From Arenicella sp. (GTDB lineage: Bacteria > Pseudomonadota > Gammaproteobacteria > Arenicellales > Arenicellaceae): a DNA stretch of 14,802 nucleotides. The DNA lies in assembly GCA_016763815.1 (NCBI GenBank), contig JAESTB010000330.1:1-14802 (forward strand), given 5' to 3'. The position numbers and the translations under genes are program-made. Of this stretch, positions 6,976 through 14,024 are shown one piece after another (position 1 is the stretch's first letter; the number at the start of each line of letters is the position of its first letter). The notes under the pieces were generated by a model. That model was not told the origin of the DNA and did no database searches. It saw only the letters and a program-made list of their open reading frames with translations.

Positions 6976-8144
6976 CTAGACTTTATGCGACAGTGGTAGT
7001 GAACTGCCTCGCTCAATAATCTTTGCCATACGCTGCTTACCGTCTTCCACCGACTCGCGAATTTCCTCGGCATTTTTGGTCGACAAGACGCGCATTTCTT
7101 CAATGATTTCTCGTGAACGTTGTTGAAAGTTCACCACTGAATCAACTAACTTCTTGACCGCATCAGCGCGAATGGTCGGGCCATAGCCCGCTCTAACCGC
7201 AGCCTCTTGCACCTTGCCACCGATGTCAGCAAGGTCTTCTAAACTCTTAGAGACACCCTCTTTCATTGCCTCAAGCGTTTGTGTACTTTCATGCAAACCG
7301 AACAAACCAGTAAACGAGGCGGTTAATGCGGTTAACACCGACTCATTGGTAGCAAAGAATGTGATCGATTGCTTGTAGACTCGCTCCTTGGCGCTATTGG
7401 TTTGCATTAAGCGAGCCATAACCACCTCTGAGGTGTTGTAACTGACTGTTAGGTTGTCAGAAATATCTTTAGCAACTTGATAGCGATCTTCAGCAAACTG
7501 TAGAGCACGCATCTGTTCATCTCGTGACAACTCCAATTTGGCGCGCGCAGCGAGATCATCACCGTCATGGGCCGCAACCGTATCGTTGGCCTGCTTCAGT
7601 GCGCCCTTGATTCATTCCAAATTGCCTCGGTCTGCTTAAGCACATCTAGGGCGTAAATTTCTGATTGTTTTATTGCGCCACGAAAATCTTGATAGGCCTC
7701 TAAGATTACTCGCTCACGCTCAATTTGCTCACGCGAGTCGGCGGCAACCTCTAAGTAGACTTGCTTAATTTGGTCAAATCTAGAGGAAATATCGCCTCGT
7801 GTTGCCTTCATCCAGATGTTACTGATGCGTTCGAATGTATCAACCTTGCCGTCTTCAACCTGACCAACCATACGCTTAGCGTCGTCTCTAATAGAGTTGA
7901 AAGATTCGATTATTTTCTCGTAGCGCGAGCCAACGCGCATTTCCGACACCTGCTCACGCACAATGTCATTGAACACTGAGGCCTGCGATAAAGTGCGTGC
8001 GATAGCAATCACTTTGGCTTCATCAATGTCAGTGAGCTTTTCTAAAAGAGACACAACAGGCGCTTCATCTACTTTGTCAGGCATCAGGCCTAGGTCACGG
8101 ACTTGTGAAAGTGCTTTGTCGAGATAGTGAAAAGTGTTGGCCAT
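6976..8144 (-). pseudogene. Coiled-coil, remotely TelA-like protein, split by a -1 frameshift
   Basis: The first frame runs from the ATG at 8142-8144 (good GGGGA ribosome site) for 182 residues and ends ...WNESRAH at the stop 7596-7598. The next frame is open from just after a TGA at 7612-7614 down to the stop at 6976-6978. Its first 25 codons (KGALKQANDTVAAH...) look coding but contain no ATG or GTG start. One extra base near 7606-7610 joins the parts as WNES-KGALKQAND, giving about 389 residues. The product is nearly all helix and has no membrane segment or signal peptide. Its size and layout, with a C-terminal helical part around RLMQTNSAKERVYKQSITFF, resemble the TelA (toxic anion resistance) family, but this is a weak inference. 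It heads an operon with the DUF6384-like and Gly/Arg-tail genes. The gap may be a real mutation or a sequencing error. Confidence 0.75.
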
Positions 8145-8698
8145 GGTTTCCCCAGTGTTGGATTAGATAATCGTTTACCGGCCCGTCACACAATCGATGA
8201 GCCGTCTATTCATCAAATTCACAAATAGTCGTCAGACTCACAAAGTTGTTGAAAGTCACAGTAATATACTGCCTATGTTAACAACAATAGTAACTCGACA
8301 GGGCTAATTCAAGTATGAGTCACCTCAAAGTATATTAATAAATAATCAGAAACCAGCTAAAAACTTAGCAACAACATCTAAATATTGCATTCTCGAGCGA
8401 CGCGCCTTGCAGTATCATTCGCGCTAACTTAGTGGCCAAGCGCGTTTGAGTTGCTTATCCACAATATCTGTGGATAACTTTGTGAATAACTATCACAAAC
8501 ACCGATAAAACCAACGGTCGAGGTGAATTGCTTACTTTTTAATCAAAATTTATTTATTTATTAAAATCAAACACTTAAAAACATTTTATTTAGTGAGTTA
8601 GCAGAGGTGTAAGCTAATTCGCCTAAATGTGACTACAACCCCAGTACTGTGTACAACTTTAGTTTTCCACAGCAAAAAACAGACAAACGAACAGAAAA
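8145..8698. other. 554-bp non-coding spacer between divergent genes
   Basis: No reading frame here looks coding. The right half holds a DnaA-box cluster and an A+T-rich tract, described separately. The left half contains a small palindrome CAGTA-ATA-TACTG (8259-8271) and several copies of TCACAAA (8219, 8239 and 8493). I see no convincing promoter hexamers for either flanking gene, though both must start in this spacer. Confidence 0.6.
8455..8671. other. DnaA-box cluster with adjacent A+T-rich tract (origin-like)
   Basis: A perfect DnaA box TTATCCACA lies at 8455-8463, its perfect inverse TGTGGATAA at 8469-8477, and TGTGAATAA at 8481-8489, which matches TTWTNCACA in reverse. A fourth match, TTTTCCACA, is at 8663-8671. 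Between them, 8532-8592 is about 90% A+T (six C, no G), with TATTTATTTATT at its core, resembling a duplex-unwinding element. Box clusters flanked by A+T-rich DNA are typical of oriC, but they also occur at DnaA-titrating or DnaA-regulated sites. No dnaA, dnaN, gidA or parAB gene is in the window, so origin function is not proven. Confidence 0.55.
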
Positions 8699-9241
8699 AT
8701 GCAAACTATCGGCCTTTTCAAACGCCTACTCGTTATTCTCTATGACGGCCTACTTTTAACCAGTGTCGCGTTCTTTACCTCGGCATTGCTAATGGGCCTG
8801 TTTACTTGGCTCGGGCCCGACGCGTTTTTTACCGCACCCGACCCGTCGAACCCTAATCTGATCGAGCGTAGTGACCTTGGCCGTATCGTCGGCGGAGTAA
8901 TCGTCAGCGTTAACGTTATCTGCGTTAGCTTTTTTTTCTATGGATGGTTTTGGACGCACGGCGGCCAGACCTTAGGAATGAAGGCTTGGAACCTTTACCT
9001 AATCAAGCCCGATGGAAAATTTATCGATTGGAAGACAGCGTTAAAACGGTATCTGGCGGCACTAATATCCTGGGCTTTTATTGGTTTAGGCTTTAGCTGG
9101 ATTCTATTGGACAGTAAAAAACGTGCATGGCACGACATATTAACCGGCACCCAAATAGTCAAATCAAAGCAACAAGGCGAGAAAGATAAGCAGAAAAACT
9201 TAGCTAAGCACCGTGCCAAGAACATAGCTAAGGGCCGCTAA
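8699..9241 (+). CDS. RDD-family membrane protein
   Basis: The 180-residue inner-membrane protein has the RDD layout. Helix 1 (about 10-37) contains the conserved Arg9 and Asp16 in RLLVILYDG. Helix 2 (about 62-85) is followed by GGQTLGMKAWNLYLI (88-102). Helix 3 (about 117-137) is followed by the signature RAWHDILTGTQIV (142-154). A lysine-rich tail of about 25 residues should be cytoplasmic. The biochemical role of most RDD proteins is unknown; a few have been linked to cation/proton exchange. The gene faces lptG with a 39-bp gap, a neighbourhood seen in other gammaproteobacteria. The start ATG has only a weak purine stretch upstream, but it begins at the expected place in the family. Confidence 0.88.
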   Translation: MQTIGLFKRLLVILYDGLLLTSVAFFTSALLMGLFTWLGPDAFFTAPDPSNPNLIERSDLGRIVGGVIVSVNVICVSFFFYGWFWTHGGQTLGMKAWNLYLIKPDGKFIDWKTALKRYLAALISWAFIGLGFSWILLDSKKRAWHDILTGTQIVKSKQQGEKDKQKNLAKHRAKNIAKGR

Positions 9242-9280
9242 TCAGTAGAGACCAAGGTAAGTCGCAGACGATATTTGTCG

Positions 9281-10375
9281 CTAGACGATTCTACGAATCA
9301 TCACGAAACTGAGTAACGCGACAATGATTGTCGGCAAAGAGGCACCTAACATCGGCGGTATGCCAAACAAGGTTACGAAATAGCTAAACGCTTGATTGGC
9401 GATGAAGAAGCCTAGGCCGATCATAATACCAGAGAATAAACTACGACCTAAATTACCGCTACGTGCTTCTTTGAAAACAAATGGCACCGCCAGTATCAGC
9501 ATCACTAAAGTAGCGAACGGCGTGACTATTTTTGACCAAAACTCTAGCTCGTAAGTTGAGGTATCTTGCTTATTTGAGCGTAGGTGAGCGATGTATTCTT
9601 GCAACTGCCAAATTGAGAGTTGTTCCGGCTTAACTTGGTAAATTTTAAGTATTTGAGGGTCCAAGACGGTGCTCCAGTAAGCCGCTGACACTTCATCTGC
9701 CGCCGAACTATCTTCATTAATCATGGTGCGCCGTAGGTCTTTAAGCAACCAACGGTCTTTCTGTCCACTGCCCGGCCGAGCAGTTTGAAACTCACCCTCA
9801 CGAGCAGTCGATAAAAAACGTAGAAAATTCTGGTTATCAAACTCAAATATCTTAATGTTCAACAAACGAAGCTGCTGACCGGGCAATACCTCACCGATAT
9901 TGACATAGGTATTTTCATCTCGCAGCCAAATGCCAAAATCACCTTTACGACCACTATTATTAATGATTGACTCGGCTTTTACGTCTATCGCGCGATCTTC
10001 GGTAAACGGCGACACGATCTCCCCCATAAACATCGAGAACATAGCCAGAATAATACCTACTTTAAGAACTGAGAATACAATGCGTTGAATCGATATGCCC
10101 GCAGCACGCATCACAATCAGCTCAGAATCTCTTGCTAAGGTAGACAGCCCCAGAATCGACCCAATCAGCGCCGCCATTGGAAACACCTCGTACAAGGTTT
10201 TCGGGATAGTTAAAATTACGTATTGAATGATCTGCAATATGCCGTAGCGGCCACGATCCAAATCACCCAACTCGTCGATAAAACTAACGAAGGTAAAGAG
10301 ACCAAGCAGTACAACAATGGTCACCATAATATAACGCAGTAAAATCTTACCTATATAAAGGTCTAGTATTCTCAT
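9281..10375 (-). CDS. lptG: LPS export permease LptG
   Basis: LptG pairs with LptF to form the membrane part of the LptB2FG ABC transporter, which extracts lipopolysaccharide from the inner membrane and pushes it to LptC. The 364-residue product has the family layout: three N-terminal membrane helices (about 13-33, 57-79, 98-121), a periplasmic jellyroll domain (about 135-270), and three C-terminal helices ending MIRRIV. The cytoplasmic coupling motif ARDSELIVMRAAGIS is at 81-95. It starts 6 bp after the lptF stop, and its probable ribosome site AAGGA lies inside the last codons of lptF, suggesting translational coupling. LptB itself is not in the window. No terminator is seen in the 39 bp shared with the RDD gene. 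Confidence 0.95.
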   Translation of the reverse strand: MRILDLYIGKILLRYIMVTIVVLLGLFTFVSFIDELGDLDRGRYGILQIIQYVILTIPKTLYEVFPMAALIGSILGLSTLARDSELIVMRAAGISIQRIVFSVLKVGIILAMFSMFMGEIVSPFTEDRAIDVKAESIINNSGRKGDFGIWLRDENTYVNIGEVLPGQQLRLLNIKIFEFDNQNFLRFLSTAREGEFQTARPGSGQKDRWLLKDLRRTMINEDSSAADEVSAAYWSTVLDPQILKIYQVKPEQLSIWQLQEYIAHLRSNKQDTSTYELEFWSKIVTPFATLVMLILAVPFVFKEARSGNLGRSLFSGIMIGLGFFIANQAFSYFVTLFGIPPMLGASLPTIIVALLSFVMIRRIV

Positions 10376-10381
10376 AGCTAA

Positions 10382-11491
10382 CTATCCTTTAACGGTGACA
10401 CGCCGTTTTAAACTAATGTCAGGCATCAGTGGCAAATTGTAGTTTCGACGATAAAGGCAATAACACGCCAAGACTAAGTACGCTATGTGAACCATCCAAA
10501 TCGGCGTTCCCGTCGTTGCTTCACCTTTTTTAATCAGCGCAACAGTATACGCCAACATATTGGTATACGTCAGATACACCAAAAATGCCATTACCATGCC
10601 GGTAGATTTGCCTTGTCGCGAATCGACATGACTCAATGCGAGCGCAAAGATCGCTAATATTGGCAGGGTAAATACCTTCGCCACGCGCCAATACCATTCG
10701 CTTTTGAGCTTCGGGTCGGTTGATTCGATTAGTTCGCTATTGGGTCGTGCTCGAACCGGCAAGTACAAACGAGTTTGATTTTTTGGCTCGATTCGCAAAG
10801 CATATTTTTCAAAATCGACCACTCGGTAATCCGGTGAACCAGGGTTGCCCTCATAGCGAGAGCCATTAACCAACACCAGAAATTGATCCTGTGTTTTTTC
10901 GTCTTCGGTTCTATATGCCGTTTTCGCAACCACGACACCTTCGCGCTCAAACGATTTGCTGTAAACAAAAACATTTTCATAGTTTGCCGTGCGGCGATTA
11001 TAGTTTTCAACAAAGTACACCGCGCTGCCATTCTTAGCCTCAACAAAACGGCCGGTGATAACCCCCGACACCTCGTTGCTTTGCCTGTATTGTTGCTCTA
11101 GATTATAGCCCTGAGCTAACGACAGGGGCGTTAGGTAGAAAGAGAAAAAAGCAACCAAACCACCTATTACCGCCACCAAGAAAGCCATTGGCTGAAGAAA
11201 ATGGAAAATACCGATGCCAGCACTGGCAAGCACCGCCATTTCTTGGTCTGAATACCATCGGTTTAAGACCATGATCAGCGCGATATAAAACATCAACGGC
11301 AGCATCACGTCTAAATATGAAATCATTTTCAGCGTGACCAAGCTCATCACGCCTCCGACTGGAATTAGACCTTCTGCGGCCTGGCTCAAGAACCCCATAA
11401 CTCGCATCACTAAAAAGATACTAATAATCACGAAGGTTACGGCCAAGGCAGTACGCAATACTTCGGTTATGAATGACTTGTTTACGATCAT
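10382..11491 (-). CDS. lptF: LPS export permease LptF
   Basis: LptF is the partner of LptG in the LptB2FG lipopolysaccharide extractor. The 369-residue product shows three membrane helices at about 10-35, 52-76 and 97-122, with the coupling segment DQEMAVLASAGIG (83-95) between the second and third. A periplasmic beta domain follows (with GVITGRFVEAKNG and QDQFLVLVNGSRYEGNPG), then C-terminal helices around VFTLPILAIFALALSHVDSR, and a basic tail. The start ATG is in the family position. It diverges from pepA across 197 bp, the standard arrangement in this class, and leads the lptF-lptG operon. Confidence 0.94.
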   Translation of the reverse strand: MIVNKSFITEVLRTALAVTFVIISIFLVMRVMGFLSQAAEGLIPVGGVMSLVTLKMISYLDVMLPLMFYIALIMVLNRWYSDQEMAVLASAGIGIFHFLQPMAFLVAVIGGLVAFFSFYLTPLSLAQGYNLEQQYRQSNEVSGVITGRFVEAKNGSAVYFVENYNRRTANYENVFVYSKSFEREGVVVAKTAYRTEDEKTQDQFLVLVNGSRYEGNPGSPDYRVVDFEKYALRIEPKNQTRLYLPVRARPNSELIESTDPKLKSEWYWRVAKVFTLPILAIFALALSHVDSRQGKSTGMVMAFLVYLTYTNMLAYTVALIKKGEATTGTPIWMVHIAYLVLACYCLYRRNYNLPLMPDISLKRRVTVKG

Positions 11492-11606
11492 GATTGAATT
11501 TGGCTTTCGCTGATAGCGTCGACTGTGTAAGCGGTTTAACTTTCAAGCTATACTGTCGCTATATTCGTCGCTCGAAATAATATTAGTTATCCATTGTATC
11601 AAGCAA

Positions 11607-11634
11607 TTGACTTAAATTGGCGAAAGACTAAATA
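11607..11634 (+). promoter_or_regulatory. Possible pepA promoter
   Basis: TTGACT (11607-11612) is separated by 16 bp from TAAATA (11629-11634), upstream of pepA in the lptF/pepA spacer. The -35 is good and the -10 is poor, so this is only a candidate. A predicted start near 11641 would leave a leader of about 48 bases. Confidence 0.3.
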
Positions 11635-11688
11635 AATAGATGTATAACTCTAAAGACCTAATTAAAACCAATAGGACCTGAACCGCAG

Positions 11689-13176
11689 ATGAAGATTCAA
11701 GCTAAAGCCTCAAAAAATTACCAGCTAAAGACAGACTGTTTAGTGATTGCTCTAAAACCACTTAAAAAAATTAGTTCGCAATGCGCTGAATTGAATACAC
11801 TGACCGGTGGGGCGATCGCTCGCTTGCAAGACTCGGGCCAATTTAGTGCCGCCTGTGGTGACATGGTTAACCTGATGGTTCCTGAGGGTGTTGGAGCAAC
11901 GCAAATTATACTGCTTGGCGTTGGCGACAAAAAGCTCGACACTGAATCAGTGCGCGAAGTGCTCACCTCGCTAGCGATCAAACTTAAGTCTCTGAAAGTC
12001 GACGAAGCGACCTTTGAGCTAGATGCTCTGAATGTCAAGAGTAACGTAGAAACAGTCAGCCGACATTTAGCCGAGGCTCTAGGCGACGCAGAATACCAAT
12101 ATATTAAAACGCCAAAATCAGCGCGCGGAAACACCGCAAACAAAGAATTTAAAGCCACACTATGGTGTCAAGACCGCAAGATGCTAAGCACGGCTAAGAA
12201 AGCAGCCGCCATTGGCAACGCTATTAACAACGGTAAAACCTTGGCCAAAGACTTAGGCAACATGCCAGGCAACGTTTGCACACCTAGTTACCTAGCTAGC
12301 CAAGCGAAAAAACTCGGCAAATCGCATGGTCTCAAGGTAAAAGTGTTAAACGAGAAAGATATGGCTGAGCTTGGCATGGGCTCGCTATTATCCGTCAGTA
12401 AAGGAAGTCGCGAACCCGCTAAGTTGATTGTAATGGAGTACAAAGGTGCCAAGAGCTCGAAAGAGGCTCCACACGCCTTAGTAGGTAAAGGTTTAACCTT
12501 TGATGCCGGTGGCATTTCACTAAAGCCAGGCGCAAAAATGGATGAAATGAAGTACGACATGTGTGGCTCTGCAAGCGTATTTGGCGCCATACTAGCGGCG
12601 GCTGAAATGCAGTTGCCAATCAACATTGTCGGCGTGATCCCGAGCTCAGAAAATCTTCCTGACGGTCTCGCCAACAAACCAGGTGATGTGGTGACCAGCA
12701 TGTCTGGTCAAACCATTGAGATTTTGAACACCGATGCCGAAGGCCGACTACTATTGTGTGATGCACTCACCTATACCAAACGCTTCAAGCCTCAAACCGT
12801 GATCGATATTGCCACTCTGACGGGTGCGGTTATTGTCGCCTTAGGTCATCAAACTGCGGGCGTTATGGGCAATGACCAAGACGTTGTTGACGACCTAATC
12901 GCCGCTGGTGATGAAAGTTTAGACCATGCCTGGCAGTTACCAATTAAAGAAACTTACAAAAAGCAGCTTAAAAGTGACTACGCCGATCTTGCTAATCTCG
13001 GCACACCCGGCGCTGGCACCATTACCGCAGCCTGCTTTTTATCTTACTTTACCGAAGATTTCCGTTGGGCTCATCTAGACATCGCAGGCACAGCATGGGG
13101 CGGCGCGGCGGGCAAACGTGCCAGTGGCCGTGCTGTACCGATATTGACGCAATACTTAATGGACCGATGCAAGTAG
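11689..13176 (+). CDS. pepA: Leucyl aminopeptidase (cytosol aminopeptidase, M17 family)
   Basis: PepA removes N-terminal residues, preferably leucine, from peptides. In some bacteria it also binds DNA, serving Xer recombination and carAB control. The 495-residue product has the usual length. The N-terminal domain covers about 1-165 and the catalytic domain the rest. Metal and catalytic residues are all present: VGKGLTFDAGGISLKPG with Lys267, Asp272 and Lys279; KYDMCGSA with Asp290; and the signature NTDAEGRL with Asp349, Glu351 and Arg353. AGGA lies about 12 bases before the ATG. The gene diverges from lptF and is followed 12 bp later by holC. Enzyme identity is firm; a DNA-binding role cannot be judged. 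Confidence 0.97.
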   Translation: MKIQAKASKNYQLKTDCLVIALKPLKKISSQCAELNTLTGGAIARLQDSGQFSAACGDMVNLMVPEGVGATQIILLGVGDKKLDTESVREVLTSLAIKLKSLKVDEATFELDALNVKSNVETVSRHLAEALGDAEYQYIKTPKSARGNTANKEFKATLWCQDRKMLSTAKKAAAIGNAINNGKTLAKDLGNMPGNVCTPSYLASQAKKLGKSHGLKVKVLNEKDMAELGMGSLLSVSKGSREPAKLIVMEYKGAKSSKEAPHALVGKGLTFDAGGISLKPGAKMDEMKYDMCGSASVFGAILAAAEMQLPINIVGVIPSSENLPDGLANKPGDVVTSMSGQTIEILNTDAEGRLLLCDALTYTKRFKPQTVIDIATLTGAVIVALGHQTAGVMGNDQDVVDDLIAAGDESLDHAWQLPIKETYKKQLKSDYADLANLGTPGAGTITAACFLSYFTEDFRWAHLDIAGTAWGGAAGKRASGRAVPILTQYLMDRCK

Positions 13177-13188
13177 CCTGAGCAGATC

Positions 13189-13632
13189 ATGAAGCAGGTT
13201 GATTTTTACCTAATTTCTAATCGGATTAACGATGCCAAATATAAGTTGGCGAGTCGGCTAGCCAACAAGCTGCAACGCCTCAAGCAAAGCTGCTTAATTG
13301 TCACCGACAATACCGAGGCGACCACGGAACTCGATAGAGTAATGTGGTCGTTTAGTGACAGTTCCTTCTTGGCGCATGATTTAACCAGCGAGTCTAAGCC
13401 ACTATCATCGATTCAAATTGGCGACCACAATTCCATTACAGCGCGAGTACTAGAGCGCGAGCACGATGTGTTGATCAACCTGTCCTCCGACATACCAATT
13501 TTCAACCATAACTTCTCGCGCATTGCCGAAATTGTCGAGGCCGACGATGACGCCAAAGCCTCAGCTCGCACGCGCTACAAAAGTTACCAAGGCCAAGGCT
13601 TTGAACTGAAGATGCATAACATTGAGCTGTAG
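13189..13632 (+). CDS. holC: DNA polymerase III chi subunit
   Basis: HolC binds HolD (psi) and single-stranded DNA-binding protein, tethering the clamp loader to SSB-coated template. The 147-residue product has the same length as E. coli HolC. It shares the family pattern: an N-terminal VDFYLI strand, LASRLANKLQRLKQSCLIVTD, the RVMWSFSDSSFLAHDL segment, a DVLINLSSDIP strand, IAEIVEADDDAK, and the C-terminal ARTRYKSYQGQGFEL. The gene starts 12 bp after pepA with a weak GAG upstream, so it is probably co-transcribed with pepA. Unlike many relatives, valS does not follow at once: a terminator and a 161-bp palindromic element intervene. Confidence 0.93.
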   Translation: MKQVDFYLISNRINDAKYKLASRLANKLQRLKQSCLIVTDNTEATTELDRVMWSFSDSSFLAHDLTSESKPLSSIQIGDHNSITARVLEREHDVLINLSSDIPIFNHNFSRIAEIVEADDDAKASARTRYKSYQGQGFELKMHNIEL

Positions 13633-13712
13633 TTGTATTAGCTGTATTTTGTAACATCCTTTAGACCAGTTAAATTTGCTCGATAGCACTATTTAGTAGA
13701 ACCTCGGTTTAG

Positions 13713-13746
13713 CACAATCTCGAATGAAATCGAGATTGTGTTTTTT
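13713..13746 (+). terminator. Rho-independent terminator after pepA-holC
   Basis: CACAATCTCGA (13713-13723), loop ATGAAA and TCGAGATTGTG (13730-13740) form a perfect 11-bp stem, followed by six T. It starts 80 bases after the holC stop. The T-tract directly abuts the left end of the palindromic element at 13747. Confidence 0.9.
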
Positions 13747-13907
13747 GGGTCTGTCGGATAATGATTTGCGTCAGGAGAAAGTGGGAATTTGAGGCTAGTT
13801 TTTCGAGAATTTACGATGTAATGGTTGTTCCATTGCTCGAAAATTATCGGAAGAATAGACCAAAGTGGTACTTTCGCACTAGCAAATTTCATTATCCCGA
13901 CAGACCC
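13747..13907. mobile_element. 161-bp palindromic MITE-like element
   Basis: The stretch begins GGGTCTGTCGG (13747-13757) and ends with its exact inverse (13897-13907). With small gaps the match continues inward: ATAATGA..TTTGC on the left (to 13769) and its inverse on the right (from 13882), for arms of 23 and 26 bases. At the exact centre, AATGG-TTGTT-CCATT (13820-13834) forms a hairpin. TTTTCGAG (13800-13807) and CTCGAAAA (13836-13843) add an inner, off-centre pair. Four T flank each end (13743-13746 and 13908-13911), a possible target duplication. No transposase is encoded. This fits a non-autonomous miniature element; the parent family is not identified. Confidence 0.65.
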
Positions 13908-13953
13908 TTTTCATACCCGATCACAAAATCCATTCTGTTAGGTCATTTACTAC

Positions 13954-13982
13954 TGCATTGTGACGCCACAAAGCCGTATAAT
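13954..13982 (+). promoter_or_regulatory. Probable valS promoter
   Basis: A perfect TATAAT lies at 13977-13982. At the usual 17-bp spacing, the -35 position holds only TGCATT (13954-13959), a poor match. Initiation near 13989 would give a leader of about 36 bases. It sits just to the right of the palindromic element, so valS transcription is probably independent of pepA-holC. Confidence 0.5.
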
Positions 13983-14024
13983 CGCTCTTTGCAGAACAAC
14001 TATTAACGCCCGTCAGAATCCATC

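Noticed and set aside
6976..7536. Separate gene starting at TTG 7534-7536
   Set aside because: The same frame is open and coding-like for 25 codons upstream with no ATG or GTG start, and it joins the preceding gene after one added base. A frameshifted single gene explains both parts better.
11548..11573. Imperfect direct repeat TATACTGTCGC / TATATTCGTCGC in the lptF/pepA spacer
   Set aside because: It has two imperfect copies and fits no known operator (for example, not the LexA CTGT-N8-ACAG pattern). It is too weak to list as a site.
13761..14006. An 81-codon open frame on the plus strand (and a 67-codon frame at 13689-13892 on the minus strand)
   Set aside because: Both run across the palindromic element and terminator. 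They have no ribosome site and resemble no protein I know, and the composition follows the inverted repeats.
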